Shown here one piece after another: positions 35,641-47,212 of a stretch of DNA of 64,000 nt (positions are counted from its first letter, which is position 1; every line of letters begins with the position of its first letter). The position numbers were made by a program, and so were the translations under genes. The DNA lies in contig OW203984.1 of assembly GCA_934047225.1 (NCBI GenBank), positions 4,597,201-4,661,200 on the forward strand, read 5' to 3'. The notes under the pieces were generated by a model that saw only the letters and a list, made by a program, of their open reading frames with translations, was not told where the DNA came from and ran no database searches. Source of the DNA: Ypsolopha sequella (Eukaryota > Arthropoda > Insecta > Lepidoptera > Ypsolophidae).

Positions 35641-36709
35641 CAACAGACACACTCTCACATTTTTAATACATACATACATATACACACGCCTGTCTCCTAA
35701 AGGGATAGGCAGATACTACAGATTTCCATCTGCTACGATCCAGGCACACCTCTTTCGCCTCTTTCACATCCATCAATTTAGTAATATAAGCTCTATTCCA
35801 GGTACTTTTGAAATGAAATGACTGTAGAGTCAACCACCGCCCGATCTACCGCATTGGATGAAAATTTCTCGATAGAATTTAATTCCGAAAAGACCTCTAA
35901 ATGGTTTTATTTTTTCCCGTAATTCTGAAATCCTAACTAATTTCATTGTGAAATTGCAGTCAAAATGTGGATATTATGTATTTGTAAAATCTCCTTGAAA
36001 ATCTTTTTGAGAAAATAGCTTAGTGCATTTTATATTAATAAAAAACTGACTTTTTGCTACTTTTCCACGAATCCGTCCCACTCGCACTGAGGGTTTTTAA
36101 AACTTTTACGTATCGCCTTCCTGTCGCCTTATCCTGTTTGCCCCTGAAGAAACTGTACGACTAAAGTGAAACTAGTCAGGCAAAATCTGACCAATATATA
36201 GTAAGTAGCTATTTATAGTAGATTACTGCCGCGGCCGGCAAGTTAGTGATTGATGGCCGAAAGCCGAGGCTCATATACGTGAGTCTATCAATGCCCAATG
36301 AGCCCGTGTCCTACATTAAGATTTTTATGAAAATCAATTGCGTTTAAAAAGCTAAAAACATTGGCAAAATTATTTTTTCAATATCTCAAAAATGGCGAAG
36401 TTATTGGCAATCAATTTGAGCTTAACGGCATGTCACGTGACGTCAGCTGACACAATTTCATACTAAAAGTGATTTTTCAAAAAGTTTTGTGCTTTGCTAT
36501 AACTAATTAATCAGTAAATATAAAAAAATATACTGATATTTCACAACAGGACATGCGTCCATTGCCACCAAAGCTTCTATAGTACTTTTCTCAAATAATG
36601 CGTGGATATTCAAACAATAATAATTACTAAAATACGTTTTATAAATTTATACTTGAGATATTTTTTAATTCAAGATACGTTTTATATATCATCACGACAT
36701 CAATCCCCA
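35641..36709. other. Non-coding spacer
   Basis: No gene. 36040-36130 carries the ACTCGCACTGAGGG and ACGTATCGCCTT segments of a TTAA-ended repeat in inverse orientation. Confidence 0.35.
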
Positions 36710-37440
36710 AGGGGGTGTCAGAGGTGTTCCGAGTGTGAACTGTAAAATGCAAGTCATAGTCCACACTCGGTGTACCCGCGGTTCACCGACAATTATTACG
36801 TCCCAACGTGATGGGTGGTGAGCCTATCGCCGTTCTTCGGGCACAAATACACGCTTTATAGGGCATGCAGGTTTCCTTACGATGTTTTCCTTCACCGTTC
36901 AGCAGGTGGTAAAAGTATTAAGTACTACAAATACTATGAACATAAATTCTGAAAACTCATTGGTGCATGCCGGACCGGCAGGCTTATAACGTATCTTGCA
37001 AACAGTAAGCAATCGGTAAGCAATCGACAAATATTGCGCCATTATTGTGTCAAAAGTCTCTTTCTTATTAAGAAACAAACAAACATAAGATACAAACAGT
37101 AAGCAATCGACAAATATTGCGCCATTATTGTGTCAAAAGTCTCTTTCTTATTAAGAAACAAACAAACATAAGATACAAACAGTAAGCAATCGACAAATAT
37201 TGCGCCATTATTGTGTCAAAAGTCTCTTTCTTATTAAGAAACAAACAAACATAAGATACAAACAGTAAGCAATCGACAAAAATTGCGCAATTTATTTATT
37301 TTCTTATTAAGAAAGTGACTTTTGACACAATGATAGCGCGGTTTTTGTCGATTGCTTACTGTTTGCAAGTTGCATTAAGATACTTAATAGCCCTGCCGGG
37401 ATCAAACTTGGATCTCAAGAGGCTAGCGTTCTACCCCTGA
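36710..37440 (-). mobile_element. tRNA-derived SINE split by a tandem-repeat foldback
   Basis: On the minus strand the head (37378-37440) has an A box-like TAGCTCAGGGGTAGAACGC and a B box-like GTTTGATCCCGGC, so it derives from a tRNA. The body (36710-36975) contains ACGTTGGGACGTAATAATTG and GTGAAGGAAAACATCG, shared with fragments at 38535-38610 and 39930-40090. The intervening sequence is the foldback at 36976-37377. Confidence 0.6.
36976..37377. repeat. 83-bp tandem array within an inverted repeat
   Basis: Tandem units of 83 bp (CAATCGACAA recurs at 37021, 37104, 37187 and 37270), nearly identical. They are followed at 37290-37377 by one inverted copy running back through GACTTTTGACACAATGATAG to GATTGCTTACTGTTTGCAAG. 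The ends TATCTTGCAAACAGTAAGC and the complement form a foldback that splits a SINE. Confidence 0.8.
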
Positions 37441-37608
37441 GCTACTATTACTTTTTACAATGCAAAAAGTTGATAAAAGAAAGGTTTCTACTAGAGAGTA
37501 CTAGAGTCACACTTCTGGTGTTACTCGGCGTTACATTCACTGTCTGGTGCTTCAATAATTTTTTTTTATTTCTTCGTATGAGCTCATTTTTATTACTATT
37601 ATTAAAAT

Positions 37609-37749
37609 ATAACTTGAAATATATACAATAAATAAAAGAAAATTATAACTTGAAATATATTTCGGAACTTAGTGGGCCGTCATCAGTCAAGTTATAATTT
37701 CAAGTTATAATTTTCTTTTATTTATTGTAGGTATATATTTCAAGTTATA
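37609..37749. mobile_element. Foldback TATAACTTGAAATAT
   Basis: Arms TATAACTTGAAATATATAC and AAAAGAAAATTATAACTTGA pair with the right half. The loop contains TTTCGGAACTTAGTGGGCC and CGTCATCAG. Confidence 0.6.
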
Positions 37750-38330
37750 TTGTGTAATTATAAATAAAAAGCTAATTAAGGCATACTATATATATTTATT
37801 AAAGTATTATTAAAATAATTATTATTAATCTAATAAAACATCAATAAAACTTTCACGTTTTGCACGCTATTTTTTTGCGTTAAGTATATCGTTTGTAATC
37901 AGCCAGAACATTAAAAAACCTCTTTGCATATTGAAATTGTCGGTGAGTAAACGTAAAACCTCATTCCAATTTAAATTAAATAAATTTATATTAACTTTTA
38001 TAGTTTTGTTGTAATATTATTATTATTGTATATATTAAATTATAAATTTATACAAATAACACAGTAGTTTAAATAAATCAAGATATATTTCGGGCCCCAC
38101 TGGGCCCGGCATCAGTTGCAATTATAATGATTTAATTATAATTGATATAATTTAGATTGTGTAAATTTATAATTCTATTTTATGAAAAACACAACAGTTA
38201 TGGATTTTAATAGTGAAATTGGCGGCGTGATAAATAACACAACAGATAAAGATTTTTATACAAATATTGCTGGCCGCCATGCCTTGTATTTTCACACTTT
38301 TAGAAGTTCGATTTATGTCGAACAAGCTTC
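37750..38330. other. AT-rich spacer with a GGGCC...GGCATCAG motif
   Basis: No gene. At 38085-38115 ATATTTCGGGCCCCACTGGGCCCGGCATCAG-like sequence repeats the loop motif of the foldbacks at 23231 and 37609. Confidence 0.35.
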
Positions 38331-38522
38331 TAAACAGGCTTGTTTGAGAAATAATTAATTAGGCACCAATATAGTTTTATACCAAATTACTGCTTGTTTT
38401 ACATTTGTTTATCTATGTGTGGAAACTTTGCTGGTTTGTGTAATTTCGTTGTGTTTATGTAATGTTAAACTGTTTGTTTCCCAAATATAAATATAAATAA
38501 ATAAGTAAATAGATAAATAAAT
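38331..38522 (+). mobile_element. LINE 3' UTR fragment
   Basis: AT-rich 3' UTR ending in (AAATA)-type repeats at 38480-38520. No coding part left. Confidence 0.35.
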
Positions 38523-39071
38523 TACGGCGATAGGGCTCACCACACATCAACGCCGGAAAAACGTGAGTGGATGAGCGTGGACTGTGACTTGCATTCTTGC
38601 ACTGCCTCGTGAATTCATGACAAGACAATATACATTTTTATTTCCAAGTAGATAGTCGATGCGAGTACCAACGGCTCCGGTCGCCGAATCCCGACGATCG
38701 ATCAGCTAGAGTCTGGAACTAATGGTGACGTCAATGGCACGCGTGCGATTGACATGCGCTGCGTGCTCTGACAGCTCAACACTAATTAATGTGTACGGAC
38801 CCCAGCACGACAGGCTACCTATTGACAGATCTTATTACGGCGTCATAGCCGTTAAACTCGTTTACTAATAGGAAACTTGAACTGCAGGCGAATGTAGTGG
38901 CTTGAAGGTGGACCAGTTTGGAAGTAATTGGGTATAGTGCTCTAATTTGCTCCTTACCCCTGTTACACACCGAGATTAGTTAGGGCTGTCACTTTCTTGT
39001 TCATACAAAATGTAAGAGATGGTATGAAATAGAGGTCAAACTAATACAATTTTTAGTTTCTTGCAATCGGC
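38523..39071. other. Non-coding spacer with a SINE scrap
   Basis: No gene. 38525-38610 (GGCGATAGGGCTCACCAC) is part of the SINE body family. Confidence 0.35.
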
Positions 39072-39745
39072 GGTTAAGAATCGGCTCCGCCAAACATGCT
39101 CTCGCGTTTGGACAACATGGCAAAATAAATCAGAATATTTTTCACAAATAAAATAAACTTGTGTACTTAGTTAAGTAGTTAAACTATACTAGGTATTTTT
39201 CAGATTTGACCACAGAACATTAATGTTCTGAGGATTTGACCCTTGTATCACAATCGTCCAGAAACAAAATCTGAAACATCATTAAAATAACGAAAAACCC
39301 AATTTGGCGTTGCAACAAGAATAATTTTTTTTGCGTGAAGCCATCAAGGCACCTTGTTCATTTAATGTTTTAATATGTTTTTCCTTTCGTTATTTTACAA
39401 GAAATATTCCAATTTTACAGAAATATTGTTGAATCTTTGAGTATTTCTTTTAAAATAATGAAAGGAAAGAAAAATATGGAAAGGCTACATTCATTTCTTT
39501 ACGCTAGAAAAAATATTTTATTTTGTAGGTAGATCAGTACTGATCATACTAGTTCCAACGCCAAATGACGTTTTCCGTGATTTTAGTGGTATTTTAGATT
39601 GTTTTTTTAATAATTGCGATAATGCGTCAAATCTGAAAAATACATAAAAAACAAACTACACACATTTTATTCGTAAAAAAATGTTGATGTATTGTGCTAA
39701 ATTGTCCAAACGCGAAAACGTTTTTGGCGGAGCCGGTCCTTAACC
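39072..39745. mobile_element. 674-bp foldback element
   Basis: Ends GGTTAAGAATCGGCTCCGCC and GGCGGAGCCGGTCCTTAACC. Sub-terminal GCGTTTGGACAA and TTGTCCAAACGC, then TTTTTCAGATTTGAC against GTCAAATCTGAAAAA, and TTTGGCGTTG against CAACGCCAAA show pairing deep into both arms. No coding capacity. Confidence 0.8.
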
Positions 39746-40090
39746 AGGTAAAACGAAAGCATACCGATGAGCTGAAATCAACTGCTGATGATCTTGAGAG
39801 GTGCACGAGGTGCACGGGTACACGAGTGCTGCTATATACTTAGAGGGTGGAACCAATTATCCAAACATTTTCGCACCTAGTCGGTGGTCTAGTGATAATC
39901 TATTTACCATGTAGTTGAAAAAATACACAATTTTTAGGGCATACAGGTCTACTTCACAGTGTTTTTACCGTTCAGCAAGTCGTAAGTAAACAAATCCTAC
40001 TCACATAAATTCTGAAAAACTCATTGGTGCATGCTCGACTCGCAAGATTCGAACCCAGGCCTCAAGATCGGGGGCCCGACGTCAAACCGA
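39746..40090 (-). mobile_element. SINE fragment
   Basis: 39930-40090 resembles the SINE at 36710-37440: AGGGCATACAGG, CACCGTTCAG-like TACCGTTCAGCA, CTCATTGGTGCATGC and a B box-like GATTCGAACC in plus orientation. The preceding part is unassigned. Confidence 0.5.
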
Positions 40091-40734
40091 AGCAATGAGT
40101 GAAACGATTAGGATTATTATCGTCCTCATATCTACCAGTCTTTATTATTATCTTCGTCAGTGGTAGACACCAGTCAATATTTTTTGATCTTAGAATCCAA
40201 TAAAGAGTTAAAATTTTGGCAAAAAATAATGGTACTATTTTTCATATTTTAATAAAAAGGCGAATGTAATAAATAAATTCACTCAAAGCTTGTGCGCGTT
40301 CAACACGAACTAGCCTCAACATTATCTCTCAGAGTCCAGACAAAACAACAAAAATGTTGATAACCTATTCACGTCACGTAAGCACAGAGTTACTTACATG
40401 TGTCCTTGCTTCATCAAGGATTCTGTTCATCACTATCTAGTCCTCACCACTGGTCATATAGACGAATCTTATTGTCTTGACTAGCCCGAGGCGATGCTTC
40501 AAAGCCCTTTTCAATAAATTCCAGATTTCCCTTCCTCGTGGGGTCTAATGTCCTTTATAAAGGACAAATAAAAACAACTCAGTCCTAAAATTATGTTACT
40601 GTAAAATATATAAATGCACATATATAAGTTTTGTACCCAATATTACAAAATGGGCAGTAGACGCAAAAAGGGCAGGTTATTATAAGTTATAGCAGAATCT
40701 ACTGGTGACTGTATCTTAACGTTTTATATAATAT
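40091..40734. other. Non-coding spacer
   Basis: No gene or clear repeat boundary. Confidence 0.35.
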
Positions 40735-40907
40735 CACTACATAGTATAAAACAAAGTCGCTTCCCGCTGTCTGTCTCTATGTATGCTTAGATCTTTAAAA
40801 CTATGCAACGGATTCTGATGCGGTTTTCTTTAATAGACAGAATGATTCAAGAAGAAGGTTTATATGTATAATACATACCCATGCAAAGCCAGGGCGGGTC
40901 GCTAGTA
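40735..40907 (+). mobile_element. Possible short Helitron-like element
   Basis: It contains TTTAAAACTATGCAACGGATT and ends GCCAGGGCGGGTCGCTAGT. A CTAG-type end after a GC-rich segment is Helitron-like and this ending is common in insects. No terminal hairpin was demonstrated. Confidence 0.35.
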
Positions 40908-41000
40908 ACTAATATACTCCTTGTATTGCGGTAATTCTACTCTTAATAGGTCTCAATGTAATCCTGTAGAAAAAAATGACATATAAATATCAACAATGTA

Positions 41001-41267
41001 TACAACGTGTAACAGAAAGGTGTAACCATATTTGAAGAGCTTATTCAGTCAATGATATAGAACAACTTTTACTATGGAACAAACCCTGTATCTCGAAAAA
41101 AAAAATTTACTTTTTCATAGAAAAATGCAATGTCACTCGGCCGAAATGTATGGAAGGGCAGATTTTTTTTTCGAGATTTCAGGGTTGATTCCATAGTAAA
41201 AGTTGTTCTATACCATTGACTGAATAAGCTCTTCAAATATGGTTACACCTTTCTGTTACACCTTGTA
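41001..41267. mobile_element. Palindromic MITE (TACAAGGTGTAACAG), copy 1
   Basis: A 267-bp inverted repeat from TACAACGTGTAACAGAAAGG to its complement. Arms include GAAGAGCTTATTCAGTCAATG. TA flanks both ends, compatible with a TA target duplication. Confidence 0.8.
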
Positions 41268-41704
41268 TAACTAGACTAAATAATTAAGCTCTCATCTGAA
41301 AAAAACGTCTCGAGTTGTTCAAAAGAATTTGGTATTTTTCAAGATAATTGTATAAAACATTAGAATATTACAAAAATCACTTTATCCCCTTCATTTCGTC
41401 AGGAGAGCAGTTCGATTGGAGTATTAGCCTTCCGATAACGAATTCAGCAGGAGGGGATTTGGAGGTAGAAGGGGCGCGGGGGGCTGTTCGCAATGAATTG
41501 AATATTTCCCGCGCCTCTTATTCAATTTCGATTCTATTTAATCCTAAATCGATGGATAAAGTACGTGTGCGAATGTTATTGAAAACGTTTGATAAGTCAA
41601 TATGAGTGACTCCTTGCTACGTGTAAAAGAAAATGTACAATTCATATAAATGAAATAACAAAAGTATTAGGTTTTTTTTTACCCAGCGCCATACGAGTGA
41701 CACT
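41268..41704. other. Non-coding spacer
   Basis: No gene. A GC-rich patch at 41450-41500 includes GGAGGGGATTTGGAGG. Confidence 0.35.
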
Positions 41705-41995
41705 TATGAAATAAAGTTTATAGAACTGCTTTCTACAAATAAAGTTCATAGAACTGCTTTTTACAAATAAAGTTCATAGAACTGTTTTCTACAAATAAAG
41801 TTCATAGAACTGTTTTCTACAAATAAAGTTCACAGAGCTGCTTTCTGCAAAATAAAGTTCATAGAGCTGATTTCTACAAATAAAGTTCATAGAACTGCTT
41901 TCTACAAATAAAGTTGATAGAACAGCTTTCGACAAATAAAGTTCATAGAACTGCTTTCTACAAATAAAGTTCATAGAACTGCTTTCTACAAATAA
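41705..41995. repeat. 28-bp satellite, about ten units
   Basis: Consensus unit ACAAATAAAGTTCATAGAAC plus TGCTTTCT. About ten head-to-tail copies, with a few substitutions and one extra A near 41850. Because 28 is not a multiple of three, the open minus frame over it cycles through three reading phases and is not a gene. Confidence 0.85.
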
Positions 41996-42997
41996 AAAAG
42001 CAGCGGTCTGTGTCAGAGATACAACCGTAAATTATTGTATATACAATGTACCGCCTCTTTCAATCAATGACGCGGCCATATACAATCATAATAATAATTT
42101 CAGTAATAACAGCACATTCGTGTACGAAATCATTTGCAAAAATTGTATTATTTCGATTAAAAAAGCATTAACTTGTCATGAAAAATAACTAATAACAAAT
42201 AATAAAGGATTAAAAAACTTTATAACCAGAAATATAATTAAAAAAAGTCGTTCCAGAAGCGACGTACAAGTTCTGAACATGCCCCCCTATTCAAAAATTT
42301 CAAAAAAGTTTAGATGAGCCCTGGCACCTAAAATCTATTGCATTGTTTTTGAATGTGAAATGTCACACTTTTGGCTTTATTCGTATTTATTGAAATGTTA
42401 GTGCACTTTAAAAATGCACACGACGCTATATTGAGAACCCTTTTCTCGTAAAAATTCATTAAGGCGTCCAACTATCACTGTGTTCAGATGAGCACTGATT
42501 CCAAACGTGTGAGCGTCACCCATTTAAAGGTGAAAACATTTTGGTGCTGTCAGACTACGGTAAAAGCCTATCTTTACTTTTTGAAATCTTTGCCCCTATA
42601 CGCGTTGCGAACAAAGAAGTATCAACTTCAAAACATCATTTTCTAGGGCGCTTCTACCGATTTTCATTTAAACTTTCAATTTCAGAAACTCAGTTCAGAG
42701 TGAAAGTGGAAGGTAGTGCTTGCACCTAAAAATAAGCCCCGCGGTGATGTCTTTAAGTACGTTGGAATATGATCCAAAAAGCCTTAAACCGCGGGAATTG
42801 TTTGGGGGCTTACTTTAGTTGCCACACCTGGTTGGTACGTATAATATTTAGTCGTGAATGTACAGTGTGCCTGGGCCGCGCCCCGACGCGTTCGTAAATG
42901 GTGAATAGTTCACTCTACAGAGAAGTATCATTGAGATAGAAACAATACAATATGTGTGAAAAACAATGTGTAACTAATGGAACCAGTTATAATAGAT
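41996..42997. other. Non-coding spacer
   Basis: No gene. A small dyad at 42733-42825 (TAAGCCCCGCGG... against GGGGGCTTA) is visible. Confidence 0.35.
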
Positions 42998-43310
42998 AGA
43001 AAGAAAGAAAGAAAGAAAGAAAAGAGCTTTATTTCAGACACCACAGAAAACACAACAAAAAAGAAAACAAATTAAAAACGAAATAGCCATATTCTGTGGT
43101 TATGAAAAAGGAGTCCAGCTCAGCTTAATGCCACAGCCGAAGCCACAGCGCTGTATTCTGCTGGATCCTACTAAAACTAAAACTAATAACTATAACATAA
43201 TAATATCAAACTTAAAATAAAATAAAATAAAAAGCGTAAAGCATAAAATACATAAAAATGATAAGAAAAATAAATAAATTAAATAAATAAATAAATTGTA
43301 GATGTAAGTA
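42998..43310 (-). mobile_element. LINE 3' end with (GAAA)n tail
   Basis: A GAAA microsatellite at 42998-43022 precedes AGAGCTTTATTTCAGACACC, a minus-strand LINE terminus. A GC-richer part with CCACAGCCGAAGCCACAG follows, then AT-rich repeats. The coding part is not recognisable. Confidence 0.45.
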
Positions 43311-43670
43311 AATATGTAAATCTGAAATAAATAAACTAATGATAGCAAAAATACTTTTAAAAATGCATATTTATAAAATACTAAATAGTATAGAATAAAA
43401 TACTATATAGTAATAGATATTGATGTAATCAACGAACTAAAACACATACGTTGGATACATAATAGTAAAAATAGTTGTTTGTCAACTTCGTGACTGATGT
43501 CGACCCCAAAAGGGTTCGATATAAATCTTGCTTCTTCTTAAGTATCTATGTGTTAATTTTATTAATGTTATGTATCTCACTTATATTAAGAAAATCGAAA
43601 TGGTTAGACATATCTTTAAGTTGTTCCTTACATCATTTCACGTTGTGATTTTTTTCAATACTACGCTGCT
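43311..43670. other. Non-coding spacer
   Basis: AT-rich; no gene. Confidence 0.35.
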
Positions 43671-44134
43671 TTAAGGCCCTTAATACCGCCAAATGGGTAC
43701 TTTCTAAAGCCTACTCCCCTTTTATGGCCAAACCAAAAATATTGAAAAATGTATTATGGATTATCAACTCTAGGACAACATTTTTCTTTTTCGTACCACC
43801 AAAACTTCTATATGAAAAATTGTTTCAACTGAATGGTGTTTTTTTGCTTGAATTTCCTAGTGCTCCTAAGCGGCTTAGGTGATTTAATTCATTTATGCTT
43901 TGATAAATAGATAAACTTGATAGCTATAAATATAACATAGAATTATTCAATCGAACAATGACGCCCGTGTGAAAAGTATTATTTTCTCCTATTTTGCCCT
44001 TTCAAGGACGCAGCGAGCGTCGTAACAGCCACCACGCATTGTGCACTGATTTGAACGTTATTTCAATGTCGTTTCCGTCGATATTCATACAGACAAACAT
44101 CGAGCTGCTAATTTGGCGACGGTAATCGCCTTAA
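43671..44134 (-). repeat. TTAAGGCG interspersed repeat, copy 2
   Basis: Inverse copy of 2448-2921. It shares GGACGCAGCGAGCGTCGTAAC, GGGTACTTTCTAAAGCCTAC and the TTAA ends. Confidence 0.65.
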
Positions 44135-44353
44135 GTATGGCTTCGCTATTTGACAATTTTATTTCGCCTCTCAATAATCGGTCCCTAACACAATAAACAA
44201 CCTACTGGCGTCTCCGTATGCGAATAAGAAAGTCGTTTTTACCAGGTTACAATGAGGCTAGTTGGTGTTCTACTATTCTTCTTTTATCGCTTTCAGCTTT
44301 AATCGTCTACATAACCAGCTACAATACTTTGCAATCGTTTACATTTGACTACA

Positions 44354-45020
44354 GTAGAGCCACTGAGTGATGGCGCCTATGACGTTTAAATGCCTACAAA
44401 GTATTGTAATTATTTATAAGCAAGTGTGAATTAAAAAATGTAATACTTCATTGTTGATAGTGATGTACTACTTGTTTCGGTTATTATTTTTCGATTTGAA
44501 TGTTGCTTTATTGTGCAATAGAATTCGTATAGAAACAAAGAATTTTTTTAAAAAAAGTTTCTCATTTTTTATAGGTCGTGTTTGAGGTCGCCAAGTTACG
44601 CAATAATATTTAATTAAAAACAAAACAATGACGAAGTAAAACTAAACGAAAATAAATGATAGTAAAATACTTTTTTCGATTTAGATATTTATTAAACATC
44701 TCTTGGGGGCCCCGGGGCACTACATCGCATAGCCCTCCGATAGCTACGCTACTGGTTTTGGCACATTTTCCTTTTGTATCATTATGTTGAATGTTGAATG
44801 ACGTGTCTAATGTTGAGTAAACTCACACTTGATTTTTATTTTTAACCGAAATTTGAAATGTACAGTGGAGACCACATCAGGCTATACACTTGCGGTACGA
44901 CATTAGCCCCTACAGAGTAGAAAATAAGATAGGTACAAAGTCCAATGTGTCTAACTTGATGCGGTCTCCACTGTACCTCATCACTAAACTGTCATAAGTG
45001 CCATCACTCAGTGGCCCTAC
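44354..45020. mobile_element. 667-bp element with CCACTGAGTGATGG ends
   Basis: Ends GTAGAGCCACTGAGTGATGG and CCATCACTCAGTGGCCCTAC form a 20-bp inverted repeat with one mismatch. A second palindrome is nested at 44859-44978 (TACAGTGGAGACCACATCA against its near complement). An internal GGGGGCCCCGGGGC patch is at 44706. No transposase frame. Confidence 0.7.
44859..44978. mobile_element. Nested palindrome TACAGTGGAGAC
   Basis: About 120 bp bounded by GTACAGTGGAGACCACATCA and TTGATGCGGTCTCCACTGTA. It looks like a small MITE inside the larger element. Confidence 0.65.
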
Positions 45021-45429
45021 GTTAGTAATTTAATGGTACATTTTTAACCCTCGCCCTTGACTTCCTTCTTTACCAATGTAAACTAGCTTTAGTAATTCGG
45101 CGTATTCAAGATACATTCCTCCCTTCACAGCGTTAACTGCTACGTGGTTCTACAAAGTGCTACGCTACCACCACGGTGACGGGTTGACGCGACGCTAAAA
45201 TTGTTACTCTTCTACGACGTAGCAAAGAACTACGTCTACATAGTTTTCTTGCTTTTTATAGACCACCTGTGAAGCAGTATGATTGCATGTACAAATATGA
45301 CATGTGAGAGAGAAGGTTTTCAAATGACTGTAAACCACTCTCAAATAAGTGCTACAGAGTTCTCCATGAAATGTGCCACGATATGCTACTCTACGGACAG
45401 CTGAAGGGCTAAGAAGTGAAATGTTATAT
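45021..45429. other. Non-coding spacer
   Basis: No gene. 45215-45245 contains CTACGACGTAGCAAAGAACTACGT-like sequence resembling the dyad of the 56-bp satellite at 27978-28465. Confidence 0.35.
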
Positions 45430-45795
45430 TTATCGTGTTATTAAATTTATCTTGGGCTATGCTTGGGATATCTCTGATGGATAAAATCCGAAACGAAGAT
45501 ATCCGTCAGAGATCGAAGGTGACCGACATAGCCTGCCGAATCAGTAAGTTGGAGTGGCAGTGGACTGGCCATATTTGTCACCGACGTGATAACCGTTGGG
45601 GCCGTAAGGCATTGGAATGGAGACCGCGTACAGTAAAGTGCAGCGTAGGCCACCCTCGTGCCCGCTGTACTTAGATCTGAAGGACGTTGCGGGTGGCGGC
45701 TGGATGAGGATGACTGAGGACCGCCAAGAGTGGCGTAATATGGGGGATGCCTATGTCCAGCAGTGGACGAATACGGGCTGATGGATGGATGGATT
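45430..45795 (+). pseudogene. RTE-clade LINE reverse transcriptase C-terminus
   Basis: Plus-strand translation shows the well-known C-terminal block of RTE-type endonuclease-reverse transcriptases: KIRNEDIRQRSKVTDIAC, ISKLEWQWTGHICHR and GRKALEWRPRT. The frame is broken near 45670; in another frame the last codons read AYVQQW-like before a stop. The 3' end is a (GGAT)n tail at 45781-45795. This is a dead 5'-truncated copy. Confidence 0.85.
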
Positions 45796-46660
45796 AAATT
45801 TATATCTTTAGTAATTTTTATAGGTAAGTACCTGATTTTCGTCATATAAAAATAGTCAGAATTTTGTTTGTAAAACAAAAACAGGCTTATAATTGTTTAA
45901 ATCTTCATTTTAGCCGATTTTTCAAAGATTTATTCAGAGATGGCAACATCAGAACATGCTATCCAATACAAATGTATCAAATAAAATATTTTATTTTGAA
46001 TACTGATCCTCGAGTTTCGTTTCTAAATAAACATTTTACAAACACGTGATCAAATTGCTAAATTTTAAACTGGTATTACAAACGTATTGCTATAACTTTG
46101 ATACGTGTACGAACCCATACTCTGTAGCTAAAACCGTTCAAAACACACTATTTCTTACCTCAATAGACCATTCAGTGTGAACTACATGCGAGGCACGCGC
46201 CTTCCACAGCTCTCATAAAGTACCTACAAAAAAACCAAGAAGACTAAAACCTTATTCCAATGCAGTAGGAGCTACAAGGTTGTGTTTCAGAAATCTTAAG
46301 TTGCCCCACGTTGGAGGATTTCGTTTGAAGAGCTCCAATGTGCGTTTCTTTACGGCATGAGAGCGTTGAATGTTGTGGAGTATCCAAGAAACACACCTAA
46401 TTACAATTTGTACGGTTACCTTTTATATCTACGGCAGATAAACAAGTTATTTATTATTATATAAGTACATATAGAGAGGTTGACAACAATTCATTCAACA
46501 TTAAATTGTTTTAAGTTGAGATATAAAAATATTTTACAGATTCACAGAAAAACAATTAGGTAACTCAAATGTACTATCCTGTTGTTTGTAATATTCCGTC
46601 TTTCTGTAAACATGTGCAATATATGTATATTCATATTTTTGTAACTAACCCGTCAGCTTA
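45796..46660. other. Non-coding spacer
   Basis: AT-rich; no gene or clear repeat boundary. Confidence 0.35.
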
Positions 46661-46925
46661 TACAAGGTGTAACAGAAAGGTGTAACCGTATTTGAAGAGC
46701 TTATTCAGTCAATGGTATAGAACAACTTTTACTATGGAGCCAACCCCGAAATCTCAAAAAAAAAAACTGCTCTTCCATACATTTCAGCCGAGCGGCATTG
46801 CATTTTTCTATGAAAAAGTAATTTTTTTTTCGAGTTACAGTGTTGGCTCCATAGTAAAAGTTGTTCTATACCATTGACTGAACAAGCTCTTCAAATATGG
46901 TTACACCGTTCTGTTACACGTTGTA
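46661..46925. mobile_element. Palindromic MITE (TACAAGGTGTAACAG), copy 2
   Basis: A 265-bp palindrome of the same family as 41001-41267. Both ends are TACAAGGTGTAACAG or TACAACGTGTAACAG. Confidence 0.8.
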
Positions 46926-47212
46926 TAAGGTACGATCGTACCGCGAGTCTATTGCATTCAATTGTCATCTCAATTCAATAATTCTACGGGTTAAGATATT
47001 AGGTGCTACTTATGTTGCATGCTAAATAACGTTACCCTGCAAGGTGTCCACGGAAGACCAGCGTCGTGGTACAGAATGGTGCCATGACAGATGCTGAGTG
47101 GAGGCCTTTTGGGTATCATTTCTGTTTTGTTTATTATTGATTATATTGTATTTTAGTTGTGTGACACCAATAAAGCTTTTTCTATCCTATTCTATTAACA
47201 ATAATTATTCAA
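46926..47212 (+). mobile_element. Spacer ending in a LINE 3' end
   Basis: 47140-47203 (GTGTGACACCAATAAAGCTT then TTCTATCCTATTCTATT) is a LINE terminus in plus sense with a polyadenylation signal and short-repeat tail. No coding part. Confidence 0.4.

Noticed and set aside
36976..37300. Regular repeats that could suggest a CRISPR array
   Set aside because: The 83-bp units are identical throughout with no unique spacers, and the context is eukaryotic. The same applies to the 56-bp array at 27978-28465.
37378..37440. tRNA gene on the minus strand
   Set aside because: A and B box-like motifs are present, but stems do not form a full cloverleaf and related sequence continues as a SINE body.
41789..41974. 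61-codon minus frame
   Set aside because: It is a by-product of the 28-bp satellite; the repeated peptide arises from the repeat cycling through three frames.
45447..45878. 143-codon minus frame
   Set aside because: It is antisense to the RTE reverse transcriptase C-terminus on the plus strand, which has clear family motifs.
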